Shown: positions 18,049-25,576 of the stretch, piece by piece
Layout of the letters: each line of letters begins with the position of its first letter
How positions within the stretch are numbered: the first letter of the stretch is position 1
NCBI GenBank assembly: GCA_947258515.1
Contig: CAMYIO010000009.1
Coordinates: 1-37,447, forward strand
Direction of reading: 5' to 3'
Length of the DNA stretch: 37,447 bases
Origin: an uncultured Ectothiorhodospiraceae bacterium
Lineage (GTDB): Bacteria > Pseudomonadota > Gammaproteobacteria > UBA9214
The notes under the pieces: model-generated
Database searches by the model: none
What the model was told of the DNA's origin: nothing
The model's input: the letters and a program-made list of their open reading frames with translations, nothing else
Translations under genes and position numbers: made by a program

Positions 18049-18125
18049 TGGTCGGGGTAGAGAGATTCGAACTCCCGACATCCTGCTCCCAAAGCAGGCG
18101 CGCTACCAGGCTGCGCTATACCCCG
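18049..18125 (-). tRNA. tRNA-Pro (TGG)
   Basis: 77 bases with encoded CCA. The acceptor stem is CGGGGTA/TACCCCG, the T-loop is TTCGAAT and the discriminator base is A. The anticodon stem CCTGC/GCAGG encloses TTTGGGA, giving anticodon TGG. First tRNA of the four-gene operon. Confidence 0.97.
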
Positions 18126-18178
18126 ATTTCTGTATGCCATTTCAGGGCGCAAGGTCCGCCACCCGTACAAGCCCGCAG

Positions 18179-18207
18179 ATGATACGTGCTACCCCAATAA
18201 GGGTCAA
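18179..18207 (-). promoter_or_regulatory. Sigma-70 promoter of the tRNA-Pro-Arg-His-Lys operon
   Basis: On the minus strand TTGACC (18202-18207) and TATCAT (18179-18184) are separated by exactly 17 bp. The bases after the -10 (CTGCGGGC) form a GC-rich discriminator, typical of stringently controlled stable-RNA promoters. It lies 53 bp before tRNA-Pro. Confidence 0.75.
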
Positions 18208-18371
18208 TCGGGTGATTCTCGACGCTGTGCCCCCTTCGACGGTGGAGCTGTCGCGCTGTTCTGATTCATACCAGACGGGATTTCCGGCCGGCAAGCACAT
18301 CACTGTGTTGTGCTGATTACTGGCCACATGCGAGAATCCGCACCTCTTTGGCTGATGCTCCGGAATACCGC

Positions 18372-19226
18372 ATGGTTGCAAAACTGATTGATGGCAAGGC
18401 AATCGCTGCCGAGGTGCGCCAGACCGTTAGAGCGCGAATTGATGAGCGCAGGGATAACGGTCTGCGCCTCCCGGGTCTGGCCGTGGTACTCGTCGGGCAG
18501 GATCCGGCCTCGGAAATTTATGTCCGTAACAAGTGCCTGGCCTGCGACGAGGCCGGCGTTATCTCCCATTCACACGCCCTGCCCGACGACACAACGGAAG
18601 CGGAATTGCTGACGCTGATTGATGAACTCAATCGGGATAAAAACATCGACGGTATCCTGGTTCAATTGCCTCTTCCGGAGCACATCAATGCCGAGGAGGT
18701 GACAGAGCGTATTCGGCCCGACAAGGATGTTGACGGATTTCATCCCTATAATATCGGGCGACTGGCCCTGCGACGCCCGGCGTTGCGTTCCTGCACCCCG
18801 CGCGGCGTCATTACCCTGCTTGAACATACGGAAGAAACCTTTTATGGCCGTGAGGCCGTGGTTGTGGGTGCCTCCAATATCGTCGGGCGCCCCATGAATC
18901 TGGAACTGCTACTGGCCGGCTCTACAGTAACGACCTGCCACCGTTTCACGCGTCACCTCGATGAGCATGTGGCGCGGGCGGACATACTGGTCGTTGCCGT
19001 GGGCAAGCCGGGTATTGTAAAGGGTGCCTGGGTGAAACCCGGAGCCACCGTGATTGATGTCGGTATGAATCGCCTTGAAAACGGAAAACTGGTGGGTGAT
19101 ATTGAATTCGATGCCGCTTTTGAGCGCGCCGCCTGGATCACACCGGTACCGGGTGGCGTGGGTCCCATGACGGTTGCCACGCTGCTGCAAAATACGCTGT
19201 ACGCCGCGGAAGGCTTACATTCCTGA
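18372..19226 (+). CDS. folD: Bifunctional methylenetetrahydrofolate dehydrogenase / methenyltetrahydrofolate cyclohydrolase FolD
   Basis: Interconverts methylene-, methenyl- and formyl-tetrahydrofolate, supplying one-carbon units and NADPH in the cytoplasm. The 284-residue protein has the FolD landmarks in order: YVRNKCLAC with the catalytic lysine near residue 57, [11 protein letters not shown] near 97, [12 protein letters not shown] near 119, the nucleotide-binding [12 protein letters not shown] near 165, and the signature [13 protein letters not shown] near the end. ATG 18372 gives the normal N-terminus. A TTG eight codons upstream (18348) is in frame but less likely. Divergent from the tRNA operon across 246 bp, and convergent with cysS, 7 bp between stops. 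Confidence 0.97.
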   Translation: MVAKLIDGKAIAAEVRQTVRARIDERRDNGLRLPGLAVVLVGQDPASEIYVRNKCLACDEAGVISHSHALPDDTTEAELLTLIDELNRDKNIDGILVQLPLPEHINAEEVTERIRPDKDVDGFHPYNIGRLALRRPALRSCTPRGVITLLEHTEETFYGREAVVVGASNIVGRPMNLELLLAGSTVTTCHRFTRHLDEHVARADILVVAVGKPGIVKGAWVKPGATVIDVGMNRLENGKLVGDIEFDAAFERAAWITPVPGGVGPMTVATLLQNTLYAAEGLHS

Positions 19227-19233
19227 CGGGCGC

Positions 19234-20637
19234 CTAGCTGCGGCGCCAGCGGGTGCCGGACGCACCGTCTTCGAGAATAATGCCGGCGGCTTCGAGTTCA
19301 TCACGTATGCGGTCCGCCTCGCCCCAGTCTTTTTGCGTGCGCGCTTGCAGCCGGCGTGCAATCAGGTCTTCCACCGCCTCGCTGGATAACGCACCGGGTA
19401 TTTCAGTCTGCCCGGGTGCCGTGTCCCGTAAATAGACCTCCGGATCCACTTGCAACAGGCCCAGGATGTCACCGAGCCTGGATAAACAGCCTGCCAGCAG
19501 ATTAGCTGTTTGCGGCTGCTCCTGCTTGTGCTTGTTGATTTCGCGAGCCAGTTCGAACAGGACGGCAATCGCCTCTGGCGTGTTGAAGTCATCATCCATT
19601 GCCTTGTAAAAGGCATCGTTGTAACCATCACAGAGTTCATCTGTTGCAGCGAGCGGCGAAAGGCCACGCAAGGTGGAGTACAGGCGGGTCAGCGCGGCCT
19701 TGCCGTTTTCCAGGTTTTCCTGTGAATAATTCAGTGGGCTGCGGTAATGACTGGCAAGGATAAAATAGCGGATTTCCTCGGCACGGTAGGATTTCAGTAT
19801 TTCACGCACGGTAAAAAAGTTACCCAGTGACTTCGACATCTTCTCGTCGTCGACCCTGACAAAGCCGTTGTGCATCCAGTAGTTAACAAAATGTTCCCCG
19901 GTCGCTGCTTCCGCCTGGGCAATCTCGTTTTCATGGTGGGGAAACTTCAGGTCCATACCGCCGCCGTGTATGTCGAAGTGTGGGCCCAGGCAGCGGGTGG
20001 ACATGGCCGAGCACTCAATGTGCCAGCCGGGTCGGCCATCGCCCCAGGGTGAAGGCCAGCTGGGTTCATCCGGTTTCGCGACCTTCCAGAGCACGAAGTC
20101 CAGCGGGTCATCCTTGGCTTCGTCGACGGCGACCCGTGAACCGGCCTGCAGGTCTTGCAGGTTCTTCCCCGAAAGCAAACCGTAATTCCTGAAGCGACTG
20201 ACATCATAGTAGACATCACCATTGCCACCCTGGTAGGCATGGCCGTTTTCGACAAGCGCCTTGATCATGGCAACGATGTCCTCCATCGAGGACGTCGCCC
20301 TGGGCTCCATATCGGGTGGCTGGACCCCCAGCGCAGCGGCGTCCTCGTTCATTATAGAGATGAACCGTTCCGTGAGTGTGTGGATATCCTCGCCATTTTC
20401 ATTTGCGCGCCGGATTATCTTGTCATCCACATCGGTAATGTTGCGCACATAGGTGACCTCGTAGCCACGTGAGCGCAGGTAACGAACGACGACGTCAAAC
20501 ACGACCATGACGCGCGCATGGCCGAGATGGCAGTAGTCATAGACGGTCATGCCGCAGACGTACATGCGCACCTTGCCCGCTTCAATAGGGGTAAAGGTAT
20601 CTTTCTGATTGGTCAGAGAGTTATAGATTTTTAACAT
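19234..20637 (-). CDS. cysS: Cysteinyl-tRNA synthetase
   Basis: Charges tRNA-Cys; class I synthetase, monomeric, cytoplasmic. The 467-residue length fits (E. coli 461). It shows the family N-terminus [12 protein letters not shown], the zinc-site cysteine in [10 protein letters not shown], the HIGH-type motif HLGHARV, a further zinc-site ECSAM segment, the HHENEIAQ segment, and [10 protein letters not shown] as the KMSKS loop. The frame opens upstream at 20703, but ATG 20637 matches the family start and has CAGG just upstream. A candidate promoter is 45-70 bp upstream. In related genomes glnS often lies between the cyclophilin gene and cysS; here cysS directly faces the cyclophilin gene. Confidence 0.97.
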   Translation of the reverse strand: MLKIYNSLTNQKDTFTPIEAGKVRMYVCGMTVYDYCHLGHARVMVVFDVVVRYLRSRGYEVTYVRNITDVDDKIIRRANENGEDIHTLTERFISIMNEDAAALGVQPPDMEPRATSSMEDIVAMIKALVENGHAYQGGNGDVYYDVSRFRNYGLLSGKNLQDLQAGSRVAVDEAKDDPLDFVLWKVAKPDEPSWPSPWGDGRPGWHIECSAMSTRCLGPHFDIHGGGMDLKFPHHENEIAQAEAATGEHFVNYWMHNGFVRVDDEKMSKSLGNFFTVREILKSYRAEEIRYFILASHYRSPLNYSQENLENGKAALTRLYSTLRGLSPLAATDELCDGYNDAFYKAMDDDFNTPEAIAVLFELAREINKHKQEQPQTANLLAGCLSRLGDILGLLQVDPEVYLRDTAPGQTEIPGALSSEAVEDLIARRLQARTQKDWGEADRIRDELEAAGIILEDGASGTRWRRS

Positions 20638-20681
20638 CGAGCCTGGCAATTCCATGTCTGTAAGTGCAATTTTGCGGGTGG

Positions 20682-20710
20682 ATGGTAACGGAAAGGCGTC
20701 CATGCTACAA
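20682..20710 (-). promoter_or_regulatory. Candidate cysS promoter
   Basis: On the minus strand TTGTAG (20705-20710), a 17-bp spacer and TACCAT (20682-20687). Spacing is ideal and each hexamer matches four of six consensus bases. It lies 45 bp before the cysS ATG. Confidence 0.45.
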
Positions 20711-20733
20711 AATCTGCCTGTCTCTCCCGGGGC

Positions 20734-20761
20734 TTGTAAACAACGCCAGAGCTTATATCAT
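20734..20761 (+). promoter_or_regulatory. Candidate promoter for the cyclophilin-lpxH pair
   Basis: TTGTAA (20734-20739), a 16-bp spacer and TATCAT (20756-20761), placing the transcript start about 25 bp before ATG 20793. It lies back-to-back with the cysS promoter candidate. Confidence 0.5.
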
Positions 20762-20792
20762 TGGCGCACCAGTAATATTCCGGGAGTTATCA

Positions 20793-21392
20793 ATGAAACA
20801 GTTACTTGGCCTGATACTGGCCACCGTCGTCGGTTTGCTGCCACTAACCGGCTATTCGCAAGATAATCAATCCAACGCAAAAGGAGCAGGCATGGTCAAG
20901 GTCACCATGGAAACGAACAAGGGTGTTATCACACTGGAACTGGATGGTGAGAAAGCACCTGCTACGGTCGAAAATTTCGTCACTTATGCCCGGGCCGGGC
21001 ATTATGATGGCACGGTATTTCACCGCGTCATCCCCGGGTTCATGATCCAGGGGGGTGGTTTTGATGCCGACATGAATCAAAAGGCCACTAACTCACCCGT
21101 CAAGATCGAAGCAGACAATGGCCTGAAAAATACCAAAGGCACGGTAGCGATGGCGCGCACCAATGACCCGAATTCAGCTACATCGCAATTCTTTATCAAT
21201 GTCGCTGACAATGGCTTCCTGGATCATCAATCACCTACCGCACAAGGCTGGGGTTATACGGTATTCGGCAAGGTCACCGGTGGCATGGATGTGGTGGAAT
21301 CCATTGAAAAGGTTAAAACAGGGAACAGCTCCGGACACCAGAATGTTCCTCTCGAGGATGTCATTATCGAGAAAGTGACCGTCGAGGAGTAA
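20793..21392 (+). CDS. ppiA: Cyclophilin-type peptidyl-prolyl cis-trans isomerase, exported form (PpiA-like)
   Basis: Accelerates proline isomerisation during folding. The 199-residue product starts with a signal peptide (MKQLLGLILATVVGLLPLTG, cleavage probably near SQ-D), predicting the periplasm. The cyclophilin domain begins near residue 34, with FHRVIPGFMIQGGG, MARTNDPNSATSQFFINVADN and VFGKVTGGMDVV, so the catalytic arginine and the phenylalanine/glutamine residues are present. It most resembles E. coli PpiA. ATG 20793 has GGGAG about 6 bp upstream. A second in-frame ATG at 20892 (codon 34) has an even better ribosome-binding site, so a signal-less cytoplasmic product is possible. lpxH follows after 21 bp and is probably co-transcribed. 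Confidence 0.95.
   Translation: MKQLLGLILATVVGLLPLTGYSQDNQSNAKGAGMVKVTMETNKGVITLELDGEKAPATVENFVTYARAGHYDGTVFHRVIPGFMIQGGGFDADMNQKATNSPVKIEADNGLKNTKGTVAMARTNDPNSATSQFFINVADNGFLDHQSPTAQGWGYTVFGKVTGGMDVVESIEKVKTGNSSGHQNVPLEDVIIEKVTVEE
20879..20894 (+). promoter_or_regulatory. Strong internal ribosome-binding site and second start codon in the cyclophilin gene
   Basis: AAAAGGAG (20879-20886) is followed after 5 bases by an in-frame ATG (20892). Starting there removes the signal peptide and gives a 166-residue cyclophilin beginning MVKVTMETNKG, the layout of cytoplasmic PpiB. Confidence 0.6.
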
Positions 21393-21413
21393 CACAGCGC
21401 TAATCCAGCTCCC

Positions 21414-22151
21414 ATGCCGAACACCCTGTTTATCTCGGACTTGCACCTGGATCCTGAGCGTCCGGCGGTCACGGATCTGTTTCTTGATTTTCTCGGCACC
21501 CGTGCGCCCGGGTCGGAGGCGCTGTATATACTCGGCGACCTGTTTGAGGCCTGGATTGGCGATGATGATCGCGGCGCGATGAACGATGCCGTGTGTCAGG
21601 GCCTGAAGGCGTGTACAGAGGCAGGTACCCCGGTCTTTGTCATGCACGGCAACCGCGATTTTCTGCTCGGTGCAGCATTTGCCGAGCGCTGTGGTTGCGC
21701 CCTGCTGAATGACCCCACCCGTATCGAGTTGTATGGTACGCCTACCCTGTTAATGCATGGCGATGTGCTGTGTACTGACGACACCGGGTACATGAGTTTC
21801 CGTGACAGGGTTCGTGATCCCGGCTGGCAGGCAGCGCTGTTGTCGAAGCCGCTGGACGAGCGGCGGCACATGGCACAGGAAATGCGCGCCAGCAGCCGTG
21901 AACAGACCAGCGGTAAGTCGGAATCCATTATGGATGTCAATGCTGATGCTGTTGATCGTGTGATGACAGAACATCATGTCCGGCGCCTGATTCATGGCCA
22001 TACGCATCGCCCTGCCCTTCATGACCTGAAGGTCGCCGGTCATCAGGCGCAACGGATAGTCCTTGGCGACTGGTATGAGCAAGGCAGTGTGCTGGTGTGC
22101 TCACCCGCGGGATGTGAGTTGCAGGATCTTCACATGCAGCGGGCTGATTAG
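21414..22151 (+). CDS. lpxH: UDP-2,3-diacylglucosamine diphosphatase LpxH
   Basis: Hydrolyses UDP-2,3-diacylglucosamine to lipid X and UMP, the fourth step of lipid A synthesis, at the inner face of the inner membrane. The 245-residue length is standard. All metallophosphoesterase metal motifs are present: SDLHLD (Asp9, His11), GDLFEAW (near 42), HGNRDF (near 80), MHGDVLC (near 115) and HGHTHRP (near 195). The presence of this enzyme supports a Gram-negative with lipid A. It follows the cyclophilin gene by 21 bp, a common gammaproteobacterial pair, and converges on the lipoprotein gene with only 4 bp between stops. No strong ribosome-binding site is visible. Confidence 0.96.
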   Translation: MPNTLFISDLHLDPERPAVTDLFLDFLGTRAPGSEALYILGDLFEAWIGDDDRGAMNDAVCQGLKACTEAGTPVFVMHGNRDFLLGAAFAERCGCALLNDPTRIELYGTPTLLMHGDVLCTDDTGYMSFRDRVRDPGWQAALLSKPLDERRHMAQEMRASSREQTSGKSESIMDVNADAVDRVMTEHHVRRLIHGHTHRPALHDLKVAGHQAQRIVLGDWYEQGSVLVCSPAGCELQDLHMQRAD

Positions 22152-22155
22152 TTCA

Positions 22156-22905
22156 TTACTGCCCCGGCAGGATGCTTTCATAGTCGTCCGGCACCTTGAA
22201 CAGCGCAGCTGAAACCGTTTCACCACTACGGAAATCAGTCAATGAGCTGTCATAGCCGGTGTCATCCCATATCTGCACCGGCAGTCCGTGGGTGTAATGT
22301 CGTGCGGATGCATAGGCATAGCGTGACAGGAAGCAGGGTGTACTCATCGTGTCCGGCACGGATTGTATGTCATGCAACTGCCTCTCACCCAGCGCCGTTG
22401 CGTACTCGGCCATGCCGTCAACGGCCTCGTCCATGAGTCCGCTAACCGAGACGGCCTGGTAGCACGGGGTTCCATTCGCAAGGTATTTCACATGCAGCGG
22501 TTGTTTACCTGCAATGGCTGGTGCGTCATTGTCCACAATGCGTTCTTCAGTCAATGATAAATCCGCGGGCATTGTCTCGCTTGATGGATGATTTTCAATG
22601 ACGAGTACGCTGGCATTCTCATGCGCGACGCTGTATAGCGTGCGCGAACGACGGTCAAGCAACGCATAGTCACTCTCATCATAGCCATCGTCGTATCGGA
22701 CATAATCAGGGCTCACCAGTATCCTCACCGGATACGTCTCGGTGCCGGCCTCACGCTCCATGTAGGTAAGAATGCTGACGTTTGCAAGCGTGTCAGGCTG
22801 CGCGGCCGGCGGCGCTTCTGACCGGCCGCAGGCTGTCACCAGCAGGGGCATCGTCAGACTGAGCAACAAACCGTTTCGATAGTATTTTCTAGCTGTTTTA
22901 TTCAT
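22156..22905 (-). CDS. Uncharacterised lipoprotein
   Basis: I do not recognise this 249-residue protein. The N-terminus is a lipoprotein signal (basic MNKTARKYYRNG, hydrophobic stretch, lipobox LVTAC with Cys at about 26 and Gly at +2), so an outer-membrane location is likely. The mature part is rich in predicted beta strands (ILTYMEREAGTETYPVRILVS, YVRYDDGYDESDYALLDRR, TLYSVAHENASVLVIE), resembling the shape of periplasmic proteins such as the DUF4412 or LolA/RseB-like folds, but without a matching motif. Two cysteines (GTPCYQ and STPCFL) might form a disulfide. ATG 22905 is preferred over 22920 because AAAGGA lies 6 bp upstream. It directly follows the kinase-like gene and is likely co-transcribed with it. 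Confidence 0.75.
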   Translation of the reverse strand: MNKTARKYYRNGLLLSLTMPLLVTACGRSEAPPAAQPDTLANVSILTYMEREAGTETYPVRILVSPDYVRYDDGYDESDYALLDRRSRTLYSVAHENASVLVIENHPSSETMPADLSLTEERIVDNDAPAIAGKQPLHVKYLANGTPCYQAVSVSGLMDEAVDGMAEYATALGERQLHDIQSVPDTMSTPCFLSRYAYASARHYTHGLPVQIWDDTGYDSSLTDFRSGETVSAALFKVPDDYESILPGQ

Positions 22906-22916
22906 GAATAATCCTT

Positions 22917-24185
22917 TCAACCGGGCTCATCGACAGGCCCGCAGTTGCCTTTGTATGCAATCACCAAATCCATGACATTAGTGCCGGTCGGACCTGTCTG
23001 AAACAGATCGTCGCAGGCCGCCAGATAGCTGCCTGAATCCGCCTGCAGCAAGCTGCAGTCTGCATCAAAGCCCTTCGCTTGCCCGCGTTCGAGGGTGCTG
23101 CTGTCAACAATGGCGCCAGTATAGTCAGTCGGGCCATCTGTACCATCCGTGCCGGCAGCCAGAATCACGATGTCTGCATGTACGGCCAGGACCAGCGCGG
23201 CAGACAATGCCAGGTGCTGGTTCCTGCCCCCTGATCCGGTCACCGCCGGCAAGCTCACCGTTGTTTCGCCGCCCCAGAGGTAGAGTCCATCCGGCAAGCT
23301 CTCCAGTTGTAACGCGATGGTCTGCCCGGCAAGCCGTGCATCGCCGGCCAGTGGCTCCTGCATGACTGTCACAGCGTAACCTCGTGTCCTGCCCCTGTCT
23401 GCAGCCGCCTGCAGTGCCATTTTGTTCGTTGCAATAATGTGGTGATGGACCGTGTCGGGCAAGAACCTTTCAGGGACCGGGCGCGATGCTGGTCGTCGCA
23501 GCCATTCGGGCAAGCTGGCCGTTAGCGGTAAGCGTTCACCCGGCACCAGCAATCCGGAACCGATTGTACCCGGATCATCCCCGGGCACATCGGAAATCAG
23601 CAACACGGTTGCCGGCCGTCCCTTTACATGGTCGAGCAATCCCCCGCCCTTGATCAGTGACAGTGTTTGCCGCACGTGGTTGATCTCATCAATGGGTAAG
23701 CCACTGCCTATCAGCCACTGATTGGCACGCACCAGCTGCTGCAGCTGCAGATCATCGGGCAACACCTCGACCAGGCTCGAGCAGCCGCCCGATATCAGCA
23801 ACAGCAGTTCGCTAGTCTCAGCCGTGGTTTCGATGAACTGACAGAGTGCGTCCCCGGCCAGCAGACTGTCATCATTCGGTAGCGGGTGCCCGGATTCGAG
23901 GCAGCGGAGACGTGGATTTTGCTGCAGTTGCGCGTCACCGTGGCCGCCTTTGGTTATGACCAGGCCACCGACGACCTGTTTGCCCAAAACCTCCAGGGCG
24001 CCGCGTGTCATTGCGCTGGCGGCCTTGCCCACTGCGACCAGGGAAACGGGCTGTCGCGGCGGGTTACGCGACAGGTAATCTGTCACGCAGCGCTGGCCGT
24101 GTACGGCCGCGAGGCCGGCCTGGTAGAGTTCGTAGACAAGCCGGCGTGCGGCTGTCCGGGTTGCCTGCGTCATGGAGTTGTTCAC
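22917..24185 (-). CDS. Glycerate 2-kinase family protein (DUF4147/MOFRL)
   Basis: Predicted to phosphorylate glycerate to 2-phosphoglycerate in the cytoplasm, as in the TtuD/GckA family, feeding glycerate from tartronate or serine pathways into glycolysis. The 422 residues contain the N-terminal DUF4147 landmarks VAVGKAASAM (near 50), ESGHPLPNDDS (near 96), LLLLISGGCSSLVE (near 127) and the ISDVPGDDPGTIGSG segment (near 200). The C-terminal MOFRL part has GGETTVSLP, GGRNQHLALSAAL and ILAAGTDGTDGPTD. The start shown is GTG 24185; ATG 24173 is an alternative, and neither has a clear ribosome-binding site. It lies 20 bp after metZ in the same direction. The substrate is inferred from the family only; no glycerate pathway gene is nearby. 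Confidence 0.85.
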   Translation of the reverse strand: MNNSMTQATRTAARRLVYELYQAGLAAVHGQRCVTDYLSRNPPRQPVSLVAVGKAASAMTRGALEVLGKQVVGGLVITKGGHGDAQLQQNPRLRCLESGHPLPNDDSLLAGDALCQFIETTAETSELLLLISGGCSSLVEVLPDDLQLQQLVRANQWLIGSGLPIDEINHVRQTLSLIKGGGLLDHVKGRPATVLLISDVPGDDPGTIGSGLLVPGERLPLTASLPEWLRRPASRPVPERFLPDTVHHHIIATNKMALQAAADRGRTRGYAVTVMQEPLAGDARLAGQTIALQLESLPDGLYLWGGETTVSLPAVTGSGGRNQHLALSAALVLAVHADIVILAAGTDGTDGPTDYTGAIVDSSTLERGQAKGFDADCSLLQADSGSYLAACDDLFQTGPTGTNVMDLVIAYKGNCGPVDEPG

Positions 24186-24205
24186 ATACCGGCTACAGGC
24201 ATATG

Positions 24206-25396
24206 TCAGCTTTCCAGAGCGGCAAGCCCCGCAGCGAGGTCGGCTTGCAGATCGCTGACGGCCTCCAGGCCGACAGCCAGGCGGATCAGGCAGTCCGAGA
24301 TGCCTGCATCCGCGCGCTGTTCAGGCGTCAGGCGTCCATGTGTGGTGGTCGCCGGGTGCGTGACGGTGCTCTTGGCGTCGCCCAGATTCGCCGTAATTGA
24401 GAAAATCCGCAGGGCATCGATGAATGTCCAGGCCTGCTGCTGGCCACCCTGCAACTCAAAGGACACGATGCCACCGAAGCCCGTTTGCTGGCGGCTTGCC
24501 AGCTCATGCTGCGGGTGTGATGCCAGTCCCGGCTGATAAACACGCACGACGGCCGGCTGTTGTTCCAGCCACTGCGCCAGAGTAAGCGCGCTACTGCAAT
24601 GTGCCTGCATCCTGAGAGGCAGTGTCTCCAGCCCCTTGAGAAACACCCAGGCATTGAACGGGCTCATGGTGGGTCCGGCCGCACGCAGGAAGCCGTAGAC
24701 TTCCTTGCCGACGAGCTCGCTGTCACCGACGACCGCGCCACCGATACAGCGTCCCTGGCCATCCAGGTACTTGGTTGCCGAGTGAATGACGATATCAGCG
24801 CCGAGTGCCAGCGGTTGTTGCAGGACCGGCGTGCAAAAGCAGTTGTCGACGACCAGAACACAGTTGTTCGACCGTGCCAGCGCGGACAGGCGTTTTATAT
24901 CGGCGATTTCCGTTAGCGGGTTGGAAGGCGTTTCCAGGAACAACATGCGCGTCTTCGGACGAATAGCCGCTTCCCAGCTGCCGCTATCCGCCAGTGGCAC
25001 AAAGGTCGTTTCGATTCCAAAACGCGCCAGATAGGTAGAAAACAGCACCGTGGTGGTGCCGAAGATGCTGCGTGATGAAACGATGTGATCCCCTGCCTGC
25101 AGCAGCCCGGCACAGGTGGCGAGTATGGCGGCCATGCCTGATGAGGTGGCAACACAACGTTCGCCGCCTTCCATGGAGGCGAGTCGTTCTTCGAATGTCC
25201 TTACAGTCGGGTTGGTAAAGCGTGAATAGATATTACCGGGCTGGTCACCGGAAAAACGCGCGGCCGCCTGTGCGGCACTGGCAAACACATAGCTCGAGGT
25301 CGGAAAGATTGCCTCGGAATGTTCGCCCTCTGCCGTGCGTTGCTGGCCGGCGCGCACCGCCCGTGTGGCCATCTCGAATTCATCATAATCTGACAT
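24206..25396 (-). CDS. metZ: O-succinylhomoserine sulfhydrylase MetZ
   Basis: Makes homocysteine directly from O-succinylhomoserine and sulfide in methionine synthesis; a cytoplasmic PLP enzyme. The 396 residues have the Cys/Met-metabolism PLP fold: YSRFTNPTVRTFEERLA near 57, TSSGMAAI near 85, the cofactor-phosphate region, and the PLP lysine Lys209 in SATKYLDGQGR. The motif around ALRIFSITANLGDAKS is also typical. MetZ, rather than cystathionine gamma-synthase, is inferred from this sequence type and from its position beside purF, where Pseudomonas carries metZ. GGAGAG lies about 6 bp before ATG 25396. A terminator-like hairpin ends 34 bp before the start codon, which may separate it from purF or control it. 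Confidence 0.9.
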   Translation of the reverse strand: MSDYDEFEMATRAVRAGQQRTAEGEHSEAIFPTSSYVFASAAQAAARFSGDQPGNIYSRFTNPTVRTFEERLASMEGGERCVATSSGMAAILATCAGLLQAGDHIVSSRSIFGTTTVLFSTYLARFGIETTFVPLADSGSWEAAIRPKTRMLFLETPSNPLTEIADIKRLSALARSNNCVLVVDNCFCTPVLQQPLALGADIVIHSATKYLDGQGRCIGGAVVGDSELVGKEVYGFLRAAGPTMSPFNAWVFLKGLETLPLRMQAHCSSALTLAQWLEQQPAVVRVYQPGLASHPQHELASRQQTGFGGIVSFELQGGQQQAWTFIDALRIFSITANLGDAKSTVTHPATTTHGRLTPEQRADAGISDCLIRLAVGLEAVSDLQADLAAGLAALES

Positions 25397-25430
25397 GCTG
25401 CTCTCCAGTGACGAGCATTGTTGCAGGCAT

Positions 25431-25463
25431 AAAAAAACCCGCTTTCAGCCAAACGAAAGCAGG
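25431..25463 (-). terminator. Intrinsic terminator between purF and metZ (possible metZ attenuator)
   Basis: On the minus strand CCTGCTTTC pairs with GAAAGCGGG (9 bp, one T-G pair, 8-base loop) followed by seven T. It lies 113 bp after the purF stop and 34 bp before the metZ ATG, leaving no room for a complete promoter between it and metZ. Confidence 0.8.
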
Positions 25464-25576
25464 TGCCGTCGCTTTAGCTGTATTTGTCAGGCGCCCGCAA
25501 GCTGAAGTCAAATCGGCGCAAACTGTAACGAGACTGGTTGCGCGTCTGTACGCTGTCAATATATGAGCAACTGTAT

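Noticed and set aside
18348-18371. TTG start for FolD eight codons upstream
   Set aside because: The ATG at 18372 matches the usual N-terminus and length; the extra residues do not resemble FolD.
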